From Candidatus Caccousia avicola (lineage in GTDB: Bacteria; Bacillota; Clostridia; Oscillospirales; Acutalibacteraceae), in NCBI GenBank assembly GCA_018712435.1, contig DVGZ01000034.1, positions 1 to 42,202 of the forward strand: 42,202 nucleotides of DNA. The letters run 5' to 3'. Each line of letters begins with the position of its first letter. The stretch's first letter is position 1. The translations under genes and the position numbers were made by a program. The notes beneath the pieces are model-generated. The model worked only from the letters and a program-made list of their open reading frames with translations. It was not told where the DNA came from and did no database searches. Of this stretch, positions 1 to 10,821 are shown piece after piece.

Positions 1-1
1 G

Positions 2-124
2 CTGCTGAACGTCCAGAGCTGCATCGGCTGCGCCGCCTGCACGGCGGTCTGCCCGTCCGGCCTGCCGCTTTCGGCCGAGGTCGCCCGCGCGGCGGCAATC
101 AGAAAGAGCGGTGATTTCTTTTGA
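2..124 (+). CDS. rnfC: RnfC-type electron transport subunit, C-terminal end only
   Basis: Only the last 40 residues are in the window; the gene begins upstream. They contain one complete 4Fe-4S ferredoxin motif (CIGCAACTAVCP, pattern CxxCxxCxxxCP) followed by a short basic tail. This matches the second iron-sulfur motif and tail of RnfC, the peripheral NADH-side subunit of the Rnf complex. The stop codon overlaps the TTG start of the next gene, so the two are translationally coupled. The assignment rests on this tail plus the RnfD/E/A-like genes that follow; any other ferredoxin-tailed subunit of a related complex cannot be excluded. Confidence 0.7.
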   Translation: MLNVQSCIGCAACTAVCPSGLPLSAEVARAAAIRKSGDFF

Positions 125-1089
125 AGCTGCATACACTCTCCGCGCCGTTCCTTCGCCGGGAACGGACGGCGGTTTCCATGATGGGGGACGCGCTCGCCGC
201 GCTCGCGGCTTTGCTGATTCTCCCCACGGTCTATTTCGGGCCGCGCGCGCTGGTGCTGGCCCTCGTCTCCATGACGGCGTGCGCCGCCTTTGACATTCTG
301 GCGTGCCTGATCTTCCGGCACACGTTCGGCTCCGGCGATCCGTCCGCCCTCGTGACAGGGCTGACGATTGCGCTGCTGCTGCCGGTGAACGCGCCGTACT
401 GGCTGCCGGCGCTGGCGGGCGCGTTTGCGATCCTCGTGGTGAAAATGCCGCTCGGCTTCACGGGGCGGAACCTGTTCAATCCCGCGGCGGCAGGCGTGGC
501 GTTTGTCACCGTCTGCCAGCCCGATCTGGTCTTTCTCTACGCCAACCCGACGGCGGGCTGGCTCGATCTCGCGAACGAGATCACGGTGGTGCTGGGCGCT
601 TCGCCCGGATCGGCGCTGCTCGAAGGGCTGAAACCCTCCATCATGCCGCACGATCTCCTCTGGGGCGTATACCCCGGGCCAATGGGCTGCACGGCGGCGC
701 TCGTGATCGGAGCCGGAGCCCTGTTTCTGCTGGCGCGCCGCACGATCCGCTGGGAGCCGCTGGCCTTCTTCCTGCTCACGACGGCGCTTGTGGCCGCGCT
801 GTTTCCCCGGATCTACTGCACGGCGCTCACGTCCGTGAAATACGAGCTGCTCACCGGATCGCTGCTGTTCTGCGCCGTTTTCCTGCTCGGGGATCCGGTC
901 ACTTCTCCGCGCACCATAACAGGCCGCTGCGCGTTCGGCGTGCTGGCCGGGGCGCTGCTGATGGGAATGCGCCACGCGGGCGCATACGAGCAAACAGCCT
1001 GCTTTGCCGTCCTGATCGCAAACGCGTTCTCGCCGGTGCTTGACCGGGCCGTGATCGCCGTGCGCCGAAAGGGGGTACGTCTGCCGTGA
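121..1089 (+). CDS. rnfD: RnfD-like integral membrane subunit (divergent)
   Basis: A 322-residue multi-spanning membrane protein of the NqrB/RnfD family. It keeps family blocks such as GDPSALVTGLTIALLLP, GRNLFNPAAAGVAF and GDPVTSP near residues 72, 115 and 257. RnfD normally carries FMN covalently bound to a threonine in an S-G-A-T-P motif. The aligned stretch here reads L-G-A-S-P with Ser161 at the threonine position, and the later G-E-T-S block reads G-C-T-A. A TTG start at 121 is chosen because the family N-terminus (LSAPFLRRERTAV) is upstream of the first ATG; no strong ribosome binding site is seen, which fits coupling to rnfC. Its end overlaps the next start by 4 bp, leaving no room for rnfG. 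Whether it binds flavin is open. Confidence 0.75.
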   Translation: MKLHTLSAPFLRRERTAVSMMGDALAALAALLILPTVYFGPRALVLALVSMTACAAFDILACLIFRHTFGSGDPSALVTGLTIALLLPVNAPYWLPALAGAFAILVVKMPLGFTGRNLFNPAAAGVAFVTVCQPDLVFLYANPTAGWLDLANEITVVLGASPGSALLEGLKPSIMPHDLLWGVYPGPMGCTAALVIGAGALFLLARRTIRWEPLAFFLLTTALVAALFPRIYCTALTSVKYELLTGSLLFCAVFLLGDPVTSPRTITGRCAFGVLAGALLMGMRHAGAYEQTACFAVLIANAFSPVLDRAVIAVRRKGVRLP

Positions 1090-1727
1090 AACAAAAGGGA
1101 GATCTGCGCCGGATCGGCGCGGTGTTCGGAAACGGGCTGCTGCTGCGCAACCCGCTCCTGGTGGCGGCGCTGGGCATGTACCCGGCCGCCGTGTGCTTCT
1201 CGCTCTCGCAGGCGCTGCCTTTGGCGATCCTCATCCTTATGCAGTCCGTGCTGGCCGCTGTGGTCCTGTGCGTGGCGGGAAATTTCCTGCCCGGCTGGGC
1301 GCGTCCCGGCATCGTGCTGGCCATCTCGGCGGCCTGCTGGATCCCGGCGGCGCTGCTGGCGGATCGCTGGTTCCCCGGATCGCTCGCCGCGCTGGGGATG
1401 ACGGCGGCGCTGCAAATCGCCAACTCCATGGTGCTCTCGCGCCTGAACGAATACGCCCCGACGCACGTCCTGCCCGCTGTGCTCGCGGACGCGCTCGGCT
1501 GCACGATCGGGGCCGGAATTTTCCTGTGCGCGCAGGCGGCTCTGCGCGGCTGGCTTCTCACCGGCGAAGCGTGGGACGCTTCGGGCTTTGACTCCGGGAT
1601 CCTGGGCGACGCGCCCGCTCTGCCGTTCTTCGGGTTCCTGATCCTCGGCTTCTGCGCCGCCGCCGTGCAGGCGGTGAACGCGCGCCGCGCCAAGCACATC
1701 GGGAGAAGGAGGGTGACCAGACTGTGA
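1086..1727 (+). CDS. RnfE-like membrane subunit lacking the cluster cysteines
   Basis: A 213-residue hydrophobic protein with the Rnf-Nqr fold of RnfE/NqrD, starting at GTG 1086 inside the end of the RnfD-like gene. In canonical RnfE one cysteine lies in G-M-C-P and one in V-V-N-C-I-I-L-G-R; with RnfA cysteines they hold a membrane-embedded [2Fe-2S] cluster. Here the aligned segments are NPLLVAALGMYPAAV and LQIANSMVLSRLNEYAP, giving Tyr32 and Ser114 at the two cysteine positions. The half-helix pattern and remaining family residues are retained, so it is a divergent member and not a frameshifted gene. It cannot bind the cluster in the known way. The gene overlaps the RnfA-like gene by 4 bp. 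Confidence 0.7.
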   Translation: MKQKGDLRRIGAVFGNGLLLRNPLLVAALGMYPAAVCFSLSQALPLAILILMQSVLAAVVLCVAGNFLPGWARPGIVLAISAACWIPAALLADRWFPGSLAALGMTAALQIANSMVLSRLNEYAPTHVLPAVLADALGCTIGAGIFLCAQAALRGWLLTGEAWDASGFDSGILGDAPALPFFGFLILGFCAAAVQAVNARRAKHIGRRRVTRL

Positions 1728-2311
1728 CGCTTCTGATTCAAACGCTTTGGGCCATCCTTGCGGCTCTGACGGTGGAGAATCTTCTGCTGCCGGGAACGCT
1801 GGGGCTGAGCCGTATGCTTCGTTCCGCGCGCAAGCCGGAGCACCGGCTGTGGTACGCCGGTTTTGTGGCGATCTTTTCCGCTGTTTCGCTGGAGCTTTCG
1901 CTTTTGATCACGCCCCAGCTGTTTCCGGCCTTTGGGGAGGTGCTCCGCCCGTTCTGCCTGGCGCTGTGCGCCGGTGCGGCCTACTGCGCGGCATCCTTCG
2001 CGCTCTCGCGCTTTGCTCCGGGCTTTTTCCGCCGCCACGGCGCGACGCTGGCCCCCGCCGCCGTCAACACGATCGTGCTGGCGATGCCCTTCGCACGGCA
2101 GACGCTGGCGCTCGGCGCGCTGGAAGGGCTGGGCTACGCGTTCGGCACCGGTCTGATGTTCTATCTGGCTTCGCTGATCCTCGCTCCGGCCTACGACCGC
2201 TGCGCCAGCCAGGACGCGCCCGCGTGCTTTCGCGGCCTTCCCGCCGCTCTTTTGACGATCGCCGTGCTTTCCCTGGCCTTTCTCGGCTTCACGGGAGGCA
2301 AAATCTTCTGA
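1724..2311 (+). CDS. RnfA-like membrane subunit lacking the cluster cysteines
   Basis: A 195-residue membrane protein of the RnfA/NqrE group, GTG start overlapping the previous stop. The C-terminal family block FRGLPAALLTIAVLSLAFLG is well preserved. The canonical G-I-C-P and T-T-N-C motifs that ligate the RnfA/RnfE [2Fe-2S] cluster read G-L-S-R (Ser29) and A-V-N-T (Thr116). RnfB, which usually follows rnfA and receives electrons from ferredoxin, is absent: the next gene is secA, 106 bp away with its own promoter. With the upstream genes this makes a four-subunit C-D-E-A module that lacks G and B. Its electron path, if any, must differ from Rnf. Confidence 0.7.
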   Translation: MTLLIQTLWAILAALTVENLLLPGTLGLSRMLRSARKPEHRLWYAGFVAIFSAVSLELSLLITPQLFPAFGEVLRPFCLALCAGAAYCAASFALSRFAPGFFRRHGATLAPAAVNTIVLAMPFARQTLALGALEGLGYAFGTGLMFYLASLILAPAYDRCASQDAPACFRGLPAALLTIAVLSLAFLGFTGGKIF

Positions 2312-2334
2312 ATTTTCTTTTTTTTTCAGCCCCC

Positions 2335-2346
2335 GTATGCTATAAT
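2335..2346 (+). promoter_or_regulatory. extended -10 promoter of secA
   Basis: The sequence TGCTATAAT (2338-2346) is a TGn-extended -10 hexamer. A T-rich run upstream gives only a weak -35 near 2318-2323. It lies about 70 bp before the secA start and just after the RnfA-like stop, so secA is probably transcribed independently of the Rnf-like genes. Confidence 0.6.
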
Positions 2347-2417
2347 GGATAAGATAATGGCCGAACGGCCGCAAGTGCGGGCGCAGAGCCTTAGAAACAC
2401 TTGAGGTGATAAAAAGC

Positions 2418-5168
<2,751 letters not shown>

Positions 5169-5310
5169 AGAGCACGGCGGAGCCGCCCGAAAGTTTTCGG
5201 TCAAGCCTTTTTCAAAAGGCTTGCGGGGCATGGGGCAGAGCCCCTAAAAAAACCATGCGAAGCCAGCAAAGGGCGAGAAAAAGAGCGAAGCGAATTTTTC
5301 CGTGCCGCCA
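5169..5310 (+). repeat. dispersed palindromic repeat R1, copy 1, directly after secA stop
   Basis: About 140 bp starting 1-2 bases after the secA stop codon. It holds the hairpin AAGCCTTTT-TC-AAAAGGCTT, a GGGGC-AGA-GCCCC stem, and the block GAGAAAAAGAGCGAAGCG with AATTTTTCCGTGC. The same order of blocks recurs at 28376, also immediately after a stop codon (mnmE), and partial copies lie at 5628-5700 (opposite orientation) and near 17000. The first hairpin may act as the secA terminator. Confidence 0.75.
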
Positions 5311-5344
5311 GCTTCCGGCGCGCCCCCCTTTCCAGACACAAAAG

Positions 5345-5380
5345 AACCTCCCTGTGATCCCAGGATCGCAGGGAGGTTTT
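5345..5380. terminator. long bidirectional hairpin terminator
   Basis: A 16-bp stem (AACCTCCCTGTGATCC, loop CA, GGATCGCAGGGAGGTT, with one G-T pair). It is followed by TTCG on the plus side and TTCTTTTG on the minus side. It lies just beyond the stop of the minus-strand XRE remnant and also downstream of secA, so it could serve either. Confidence 0.65.
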
Positions 5381-5397
5381 CGTTTGCAAAAAAGATT

Positions 5398-5612
5398 TCA
5401 GCGCACAGCGTCTTGTGTCTCTTCCTTTTCCGGTATTTGCGGAAAGAGATCGGTATCGCCGACCAGCCACTCCATGGAAACATGCAGCGCTTTTGCAAGC
5501 ACCAGAAGCTCCGCGTCGCACACATGGCGCTGATTTTTCTCAATAATGTTATTTTCAGGCCCGGTGATAACCGTCCGGAAAAAATCGCTTCGCTGTTTTT
5601 CCTGGCTTTTTA
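5398..5612 (-). pseudogene. remnant of an XRE-family helix-turn-helix regulator
   Basis: On the minus strand an open frame reads RTVITGPENN, then IEKNQRHVCDAELLVLAKAL, then HVSMEWLVGDT, ending at TGA (5398-5400). This is the second half of a small Cro/C1-type DNA-binding domain: recognition helix remnant, the conserved D-x-E-L-L-x-L-A-K-A-L helix and the V-S-x-E-W-L tail. There is no matching N-terminal half or good start codon; upstream the frame runs into repeat sequence at about 5612. R1-type repeats flank it on both sides in opposite orientation. It is best read as a truncated, non-functional regulator left between repeats. Confidence 0.6.
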
Positions 5613-5627
5613 AGGGCTTCGCACGGT

Positions 5628-5700
5628 TTTCTTTTAGGGGCTCTGCCCCTAAAACCCCGCCACCTTTTGAAAAAGGTGGACGAAAACTTCAAGTTTTTCT
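5628..5700 (-). repeat. dispersed repeat R1, partial inverted copy
   Basis: Read on the minus strand this stretch contains CCACCTTTTTCAAAAGGTGG, a GGGG-TTTT linker and GGGGCAGAGCCCCTAAAA, the same hairpin pair as the R1 copies at 5169 and 28376. The first stem differs (CCACCTTTT/AAAAGGTGG in place of AAGCCTTTT/AAAAGGCTT) but pairing is kept. With the 5169 copy it brackets the XRE remnant. Confidence 0.7.
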
Positions 5701-5718
5701 CTGATTCACCGCTGAGAT

Positions 5719-6210
5719 TTACTGATTCCCTACCTTCTTCATCTGGGACGCACCGACAAGGAAAAGAATGGGAGCGGCCACGCCGCTGATGATACCAACC
5801 AGCGCATTCAGGCTGACCACGCCGGACAGCAGTACATTCAGAACTCCGAATACCAGAAGCACCACGCCCCAGGCAGTGAAGAAGCGCGCACGATCCGGGC
5901 GGGACGCGCGGGAAAGACCGAGAATTCCCACAAGAACATGAATCAGCATCATGATGCCGTACAGGACAGCGATACCGATCACCAGGCCGAAAAAGATTCC
6001 GAGGATCTGATCCCCGGTGATCATACCGTCGGACTCCTGCAAAACCATCTGATCAAACATGTCGGGGGATCCATACATCGAGGTAATGTCATCCGCGGTC
6101 CCCATCGTGCTCAGGGTGCGGATAATCGGCACCAGACCGCCGATCAGACCGCCAACAATAAACAGGATCGAGCCGATTTTCAAAAGCTTGTTCGGGGTTG
6201 TCTGCTCCAT
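5719..6210 (-). CDS. small integral membrane protein of unknown function
   Basis: A 163-residue protein with four likely membrane segments. It begins MEQTTPNKLLKIGSILFIVG and ends with a basic tail (SQMKKVGNQ). The ATG at 6210 is preferred over an in-frame ATG at 6225, because GGAGGA sits 7 bases upstream of 6210 and is itself made by the codons after 6225. A polar, acidic loop of about 35 residues follows the first segment and contains DMFDQMVLQESDGMITGDQ. I do not recognise a family. The upstream neighbour is another orphan membrane protein in the same direction, 113 bp away. Confidence 0.65.
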   Translation of the reverse strand: MEQTTPNKLLKIGSILFIVGGLIGGLVPIIRTLSTMGTADDITSMYGSPDMFDQMVLQESDGMITGDQILGIFFGLVIGIAVLYGIMMLIHVLVGILGLSRASRPDRARFFTAWGVVLLVFGVLNVLLSGVVSLNALVGIISGVAAPILFLVGASQMKKVGNQ

Positions 6211-6323
6211 AAAATTTTCCTCCATTTTTCAAAATCACAAATACCGTCTTTTCTCACATCGGCTGTTTCCGCGCCAAATATGCCCGGAAGCCATCACCGT
6301 CGGAAACGCGAAACAGGGGGGAC

Positions 6324-6824
6324 TCAGCCAACGGTTCCCATTGTCGCGACGGCCGCCGCCATGCCCGCCACAAAGAAGACCAGAAACAGGAACACCCACA
6401 CCAGGATCGGATAGCCAAACGACAGCACAATTTTTGTCCCGTTTTTCATCTGGCTCGATGCAATCACACGGGAGGTCATGAAAATGCCGAGAATGCCGAA
6501 CACCACGCCGATTGCGCCCCACAGAGCCAACGTGATATCCAGCACCATGGCCACATACGCCCATGCCGGGATCTTGCCGATCGGCTCATAAGGCTTGCCG
6601 GTCTGAACGTTTACGCCGTTGATAACCAACTGCATGGAAAACATGCCCATTACCAAAAGAACATTCGCATTCGGGATCGGCAGGGTGTATTCCATCGGAA
6701 TCCACAGGACGCGGCGGATCGGCAGCTTGCGCAGCTTGTAAACCGTGCCGTTGACCTTCACCTTGTAGGAGGACCATTCCACGGTATACGATTCCGATCC
6801 GATTTGAAACTGGTGTGACTTCAT
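6324..6824 (-). CDS. membrane protein with an N-terminal soluble beta-rich region, unknown function
   Basis: 166 residues. The first 75 or so are soluble and beta-like (FQIGSESYTVEWSSYKVKVN), followed by a hydrophobic stretch, a linker (NVQTGKPYEPIGKIPAWA) and two to three membrane helices at the C-terminus. GAGGAAG lies 5-6 bases before the ATG. It probably pairs with the downstream gene at 5719-6210. No enzyme motif is visible and no function is assigned. Confidence 0.65.
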   Translation of the reverse strand: MKSHQFQIGSESYTVEWSSYKVKVNGTVYKLRKLPIRRVLWIPMEYTLPIPNANVLLVMGMFSMQLVINGVNVQTGKPYEPIGKIPAWAYVAMVLDITLALWGAIGVVFGILGIFMTSRVIASSQMKNGTKIVLSFGYPILVWVFLFLVFFVAGMAAAVATMGTVG

Positions 6825-6913
6825 GTGTTCTTCCTCATTTCTCTTGAATTGTATTTCCAGCTCTGATCCTATTTTTCAAAGCTTGGATAACGCAACAATA
6901 TCCTCAGGCAAAC

Positions 6914-6960
6914 AGAAAAACAGGCCGGAAAAGCGTCCGCAGCATCCATGCTTTTCCGGC
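6914..6960 (-). terminator. terminator of the gyrA-lipoprotein-NUDIX block
   Basis: An 11-bp perfect stem (GCCGGAAAAGC/GCTTTTCCGGC, 6924-6934 with 6950-6960). On the minus strand it is followed by CTGTTTTTCTGTTT. It sits 17 bp after the NUDIX stop codon. Confidence 0.85.
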
Positions 6961-6976
6961 ACCGAATTATTTTTTC

Positions 6977-7522
6977 TTACAGCTTTCCCTGCTCCACCAG
7001 ACGGGCGGCGCGCAGGACCAGGATCTGCGTTTTCGCGTCGAGCAGTTCGCCGTTTTCCGCCATCTCCACAGCCTTTTGCAGGGGGATGCGCTCCACTTCC
7101 AGGAACTCGTCCTCGTCCGGGCTCAGGTCGCCGTAGGACTCCACACGGCAGGCATACAGATGCAGGATCTCGTCGCAGTAGCCGGGGGTGGGGTAGATCT
7201 CTCCCAATTTGATGTAACGGCTGCTTGTGGTGCCGGTTTCCTCCTTCTGCTCGCGCTTGATCGCTTCGTCGGGATCCTCGCCCGGCTCCAGCTTTCCGGC
7301 GGGACATTCGAGCACCACCTGCGCATAGGGATAGCGGAACTGCCGGACAAACATCAGCTCATTCTTTTCCGTCAGGATCGCGGCGCACACGCCGCCGGGG
7401 TGGCGCACCACCTCGCGCATGGCCTTCGCACCGTTTTCCAGCTCCACCTCGTCCAGCTGCACGCGGATGATTTTCCCGTGATACAGCTCCTTGCCGGACA
7501 ATCTCTTTTCCGTCAGCTTCAT
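6977..7522 (-). CDS. nudF: NUDIX hydrolase, ADP-ribose pyrophosphatase type
   Basis: 181 residues with the NUDIX box GKLEPGEDPDEAIKREQKEE (pattern Gx5Ex7REUxEExGU). Together with the flanking block (HPGGVCAAILTEKNELMFVR, then PYAQVVLECPAGK) this is characteristic of ADP-ribose pyrophosphatases that split ADP-ribose into AMP and ribose 5-phosphate. AGGAGG lies upstream of the ATG. The gene starts 17 bp after the lipoprotein gene and ends before a strong terminator, so it is the last gene of the long leftward block. The substrate is inferred from the family, not proven by sequence. Confidence 0.85.
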   Translation of the reverse strand: MKLTEKRLSGKELYHGKIIRVQLDEVELENGAKAMREVVRHPGGVCAAILTEKNELMFVRQFRYPYAQVVLECPAGKLEPGEDPDEAIKREQKEETGTTSSRYIKLGEIYPTPGYCDEILHLYACRVESYGDLSPDEDEFLEVERIPLQKAVEMAENGELLDAKTQILVLRAARLVEQGKL

Positions 7523-7539
7523 GGTGTATGTCCTCCTTG

Positions 7540-8211
7540 TCAGCCCGCCGCGCTCACGGCGGAGGAATCGTCCGAATTATACGCATAGGTAAAATCCGGA
7601 TCGTAGCTGTACAGCTCCCGCAGGACGGCATTGGCACGGGCGCGGAAAAAGTCCATGCGGCTGCCCGCCGCCTCGATCTGCCCGAGCGAGCCTTCTCCGG
7701 CCTGCTCCGCGAGGGCTTTGAGATTCGCGTCACGCCCCGTCTCCCAGTCCTCCTGCTCCTTCTGGTACTGCTCCCGATCGTCCGTGGCAAGGCTCAAAAG
7801 CTTCTCCATGCCCACCTCGATCTCCTTCTCCCACAGGGCGGCGTACCGCTCGCAGGCTTCCACGATCTCCATGGTGGAGACGAGATCCGCGCTCTCGGCC
7901 ACATAGGCCGCGTCGATCGGATTGTCCTTGAATTTGGCGTCAAATTCGGGGCTGTCCGTCTCGATCGGGATCACAAGGCCCGATCCTTCGCCTTCCTCGG
8001 GGTTGTTCAGATCCTCGCCGTCTCCGGCGGTCAGCCCCGCGTCCTCCTCCGTAGGCGCCGTGGGATCGATTTCCCCGGAGGATACCGCCGACACGGCGGA
8101 CGGCGCGGCGGACACGGCGGAAGCCGTCTCCCCGCGCTGCCCGCAGGCGGCAAACAACAGGCAGGAGGCCGCTGTCAGAACGGCCAAAAGTGAAATTGCA
8201 AGCTGTCTCAT
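7540..8211 (-). CDS. putative lipoprotein of unknown function
   Basis: A 223-residue secreted lipoprotein. It has the signal peptide MRQLAISLLAVLTAASCLLF and a lipobox LFAAC with Cys at residue 23, then a Ser/Ala/Val-rich linker and an acidic linker. A helical domain of about 130 residues, rich in Glu, Lys and Arg, follows (IVEACERYAALWEKEIEVGM). The C-terminal domain looks like a secreted helical-bundle protein, but no specific family is recognised. It lies 21 bp after gyrA and 17 bp before the NUDIX gene. Confidence 0.75.
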   Translation of the reverse strand: MRQLAISLLAVLTAASCLLFAACGQRGETASAVSAAPSAVSAVSSGEIDPTAPTEEDAGLTAGDGEDLNNPEEGEGSGLVIPIETDSPEFDAKFKDNPIDAAYVAESADLVSTMEIVEACERYAALWEKEIEVGMEKLLSLATDDREQYQKEQEDWETGRDANLKALAEQAGEGSLGQIEAAGSRMDFFRARANAVLRELYSYDPDFTYAYNSDDSSAVSAAG

Positions 8212-8232
8212 CGCAGCCTTCCTTTCCTCACA

Positions 8233-10821
8233 TCATTCCTGGTTTTCTTCGTCGGTCTCGGGTTCTTCCTCGCCCGGATCGTCATCCACGACCGGTTCGT
8301 CCGGCTCCTCGTCGGCCAGACGGTCGGCGGCCAGCTCCTCCTCGGTCAGCTCCGGCTCGCCGTCATCCTCGGGAAACTCGTCGGCTTCCTCGTCCTCCTC
8401 GTGGGCGGTGCGGGCCAGCGTCACCACGCGGTTGCCCTCCGTCACACGCATGACGCGCACGCCCTTGCTCGGCCGCGCGCAGACGCGGATGCTGTCCGCC
8501 GGGATGCGGATCAGGATACCGTCGGACGAAATCAGGATCACGTCGTCGCTCAGATCCACCACCTTGATGGCCGCGACGTCGCCGTATTTCTCCACATGGT
8601 AATTGAGCAGGCCCTTGCCGCCTCTGGACTGCACACGGTAGTCAGAGAGCGGCGACAGGCGGCCGTAGCCCGTCTCGGAGACGGTGAGCAGCAGCGCATC
8701 CGCGCGGATGGTGCTCATGCCCACCACGCAGTCGCCCTCGCGGAGCGTCAGCGCCTTCACGCCGCGCGCGGTACGGCCCATGGGACGCACGTCGCGCTCG
8801 TCAAAGCGGATCGCCATGCCCTTTTTCGTGCCGACCACCAGCTGCGTCTCGCCGTCCGTGAGACGCACCCAGGCCAGCTCGTCGCCCTCGTCGAGGGAGA
8901 GCGCGATCACGCCGCCCTTTCTGGCGGTGTTGTAAGCCGAAAGCTCCGTGCGCTTGATCACGCCGTTCTTCGTGACCATCACAAGATAGCTCGTCTCGTC
9001 GAACTCCGGCACGCGGATCATGGAGGAAACCTTCTCGTCGGGGGAGAGGGGCAGCAGGTTGGCAATGTTCATGCCCTTGCTGGTGCGCGATCCCTCCGGG
9101 ATCTCGTAGCATTTGAGCCGGTAAACGCGGCCCAGGTTCGTGAAGAACATGACGTAATCATGCGAGCCGATCACGAACATCTCGGCGGCGGCGTCCTCCT
9201 CGCGGCGGCTCATGCCGGAAATGCCCTTGCCGCCGCGCCGCTGGATGTGGTAGGTGTCCGTCGGCTGGCGCTTGACGTAGCCGAAATTCGTCATGGTGAG
9301 GACGCATTCCTCGCGCGGGATCAGATCCTCGATGTCCACCTCGCCGCTGATCGCCGCGATCTCGGTGCGGCGCTCGTCGCCGTATTTCTTCTTGATCTCC
9401 TGCGCTTCGTCCTTGATGATCCCCATCAGGCGGGATTTGTTCGCGAGAATGTCGCGGAAATCGGCCACCTTCGCTTCGATGGCGGCCAGCTCCTCCTCCA
9501 GCTTCAGACGATCGGTGTTCGTCAGCGCGCCGAGCGTCATCTGCACGATGGCCTGCGCCTGCGGATCGTCCAGTCCAAAGCGCTCGCACAGGCGCAGCTT
9601 TGCCGTGGAGCGGTCGGAGCTGGAACGGATGATCGCGATCACCTCGTCGATGTTGTCGACGGCGATCTTGAGACCCTCCAGAATGTGGGCGCGCTCCTCG
9701 GCCTTTTTGAGGTCGAACTGCGTGCGGCGCGTCACCACGTCCACCTGGAAGTCAATGTAATGCTGGAGCATGTCGCGCAGCGTCAGCGTTTTCGGCTCGC
9801 CGTTCACGATTGCGAGCATGATCACGCCGAACGTCGTCTGCATCTGCGTGAAGCTGTACAGCTGGTTCAGCACGATCTGCGGGGACGCGTCGCGCTTGAC
9901 GGTGATGACGATCATCATGCCGTCGCGGTCGGAGTGATCGTCAATGTTGGAAATGCCCTCAATGCGCTTTTCCTTGACGAGATCCGCGATACTCTCGATC
10001 AGGCGCGCTTTGTTGACCTGATACGGCAGCTCGGTGACGATGATGTTATACCGGCCGTTTTTCTCCTCCTCGATCTCGGCGCGGGCGCGCACGGTGATGC
10101 GGCCGCGGCCCGTCGCGTAGGCGGCGCGGATGCCGGAGCGGCCCATGACGATGCCGCCCGTCGGGAAGTCGGGGCCCTTGATGTGCTCCATCAGCTCGTC
10201 CAGCCCGGCGTCCGGGTTATCGATCAGGCAGCACATGCCGTCGATGACCTCGTTCATGTTGTGCGGGGGAATGTTCGTGGCCATGCCGACGGCGATACCC
10301 GTCGAGCCGTTCACGAGCAGGTTCGGGAAATGGGAGGGGAGAGCCGTCGGTTCTTTCAGACGGTCGTCATAGTTCGGGATGAAATCGACGGTTTCCTTGT
10401 CGATATCCTGAAGCATCTCGACGGCCAGACGGCTCATGCGGCTCTCGGTGTAACGATAGGCAGCCGGAGGGTCGCCGTCGACGGAGCCGAAGTTTCCGTG
10501 GCCGTCGACGAGCATATAGCGCATGGAGAAATCCTGCGCGAGACGCACGAGAGCGTCATAGACGGACGCGTCGCCGTGCGGATGGTAACGCCCGAGCACG
10601 CTGCCCACGGTATCCGCGCACTTGCGGTAGGGCTTGCTGGGCGAGAGGTTGTTCTCGTACATGGTATAGAGGATTCTTCTGTGCACCGGCTTGAGCCCGT
10701 CGCGCACGTCGGGCAGCGCACGCTGCACGATGACCGACATGGAGTAGGCCAGAAAGGATTTTTCAATTTCCTTTTTCAGGTCTACGTTGACTACTCTGCC
10801 GTTTTCCATTTTTTCATCCAT
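8233..10821 (-). CDS. gyrA: DNA gyrase subunit A
   Basis: The DNA-cleaving subunit of gyrase. The 862-residue protein has the N-terminal block [19 protein letters not shown], the catalytic tyrosine in [11 protein letters not shown], a C-terminal beta-pinwheel with the GyrA box QRRGGKG, and a very acidic tail of about 60 residues ([20 protein letters not shown] onward). The quinolone-determining stretch is [17 protein letters not shown], with Ala where E. coli has Ser83; this is natural in several phyla. The ATG at 10821 overlaps the upstream YcxB-like stop by 8 bp and has AGGAGGG 12 bases before it. It is separated from gyrB by three unrelated membrane-protein genes. Confidence 0.97.
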   Translation of the reverse strand: MDEKMENGRVVNVDLKKEIEKSFLAYSMSVIVQRALPDVRDGLKPVHRRILYTMYENNLSPSKPYRKCADTVGSVLGRYHPHGDASVYDALVRLAQDFSMRYMLVDGHGNFGSVDGDPPAAYRYTESRMSRLAVEMLQDIDKETVDFIPNYDDRLKEPTALPSHFPNLLVNGSTGIAVGMATNIPPHNMNEVIDGMCCLIDNPDAGLDELMEHIKGPDFPTGGIVMGRSGIRAAYATGRGRITVRARAEIEEEKNGRYNIIVTELPYQVNKARLIESIADLVKEKRIEGISNIDDHSDRDGMMIVITVKRDASPQIVLNQLYSFTQMQTTFGVIMLAIVNGEPKTLTLRDMLQHYIDFQVDVVTRRTQFDLKKAEERAHILEGLKIAVDNIDEVIAIIRSSSDRSTAKLRLCERFGLDDPQAQAIVQMTLGALTNTDRLKLEEELAAIEAKVADFRDILANKSRLMGIIKDEAQEIKKKYGDERRTEIAAISGEVDIEDLIPREECVLTMTNFGYVKRQPTDTYHIQRRGGKGISGMSRREEDAAAEMFVIGSHDYVMFFTNLGRVYRLKCYEIPEGSRTSKGMNIANLLPLSPDEKVSSMIRVPEFDETSYLVMVTKNGVIKRTELSAYNTARKGGVIALSLDEGDELAWVRLTDGETQLVVGTKKGMAIRFDERDVRPMGRTARGVKALTLREGDCVVGMSTIRADALLLTVSETGYGRLSPLSDYRVQSRGGKGLLNYHVEKYGDVAAIKVVDLSDDVILISSDGILIRIPADSIRVCARPSKGVRVMRVTEGNRVVTLARTAHEEDEEADEFPEDDGEPELTEEELAADRLADEEPDEPVVDDDPGEEEPETDEENQE

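Noticed and set aside
10540..10600. Ala at the GyrA position equivalent to Ser83 as acquired quinolone resistance
   Set aside because: The G-D-A-S motif is natural in several bacterial groups, so it is not evidence of selection.
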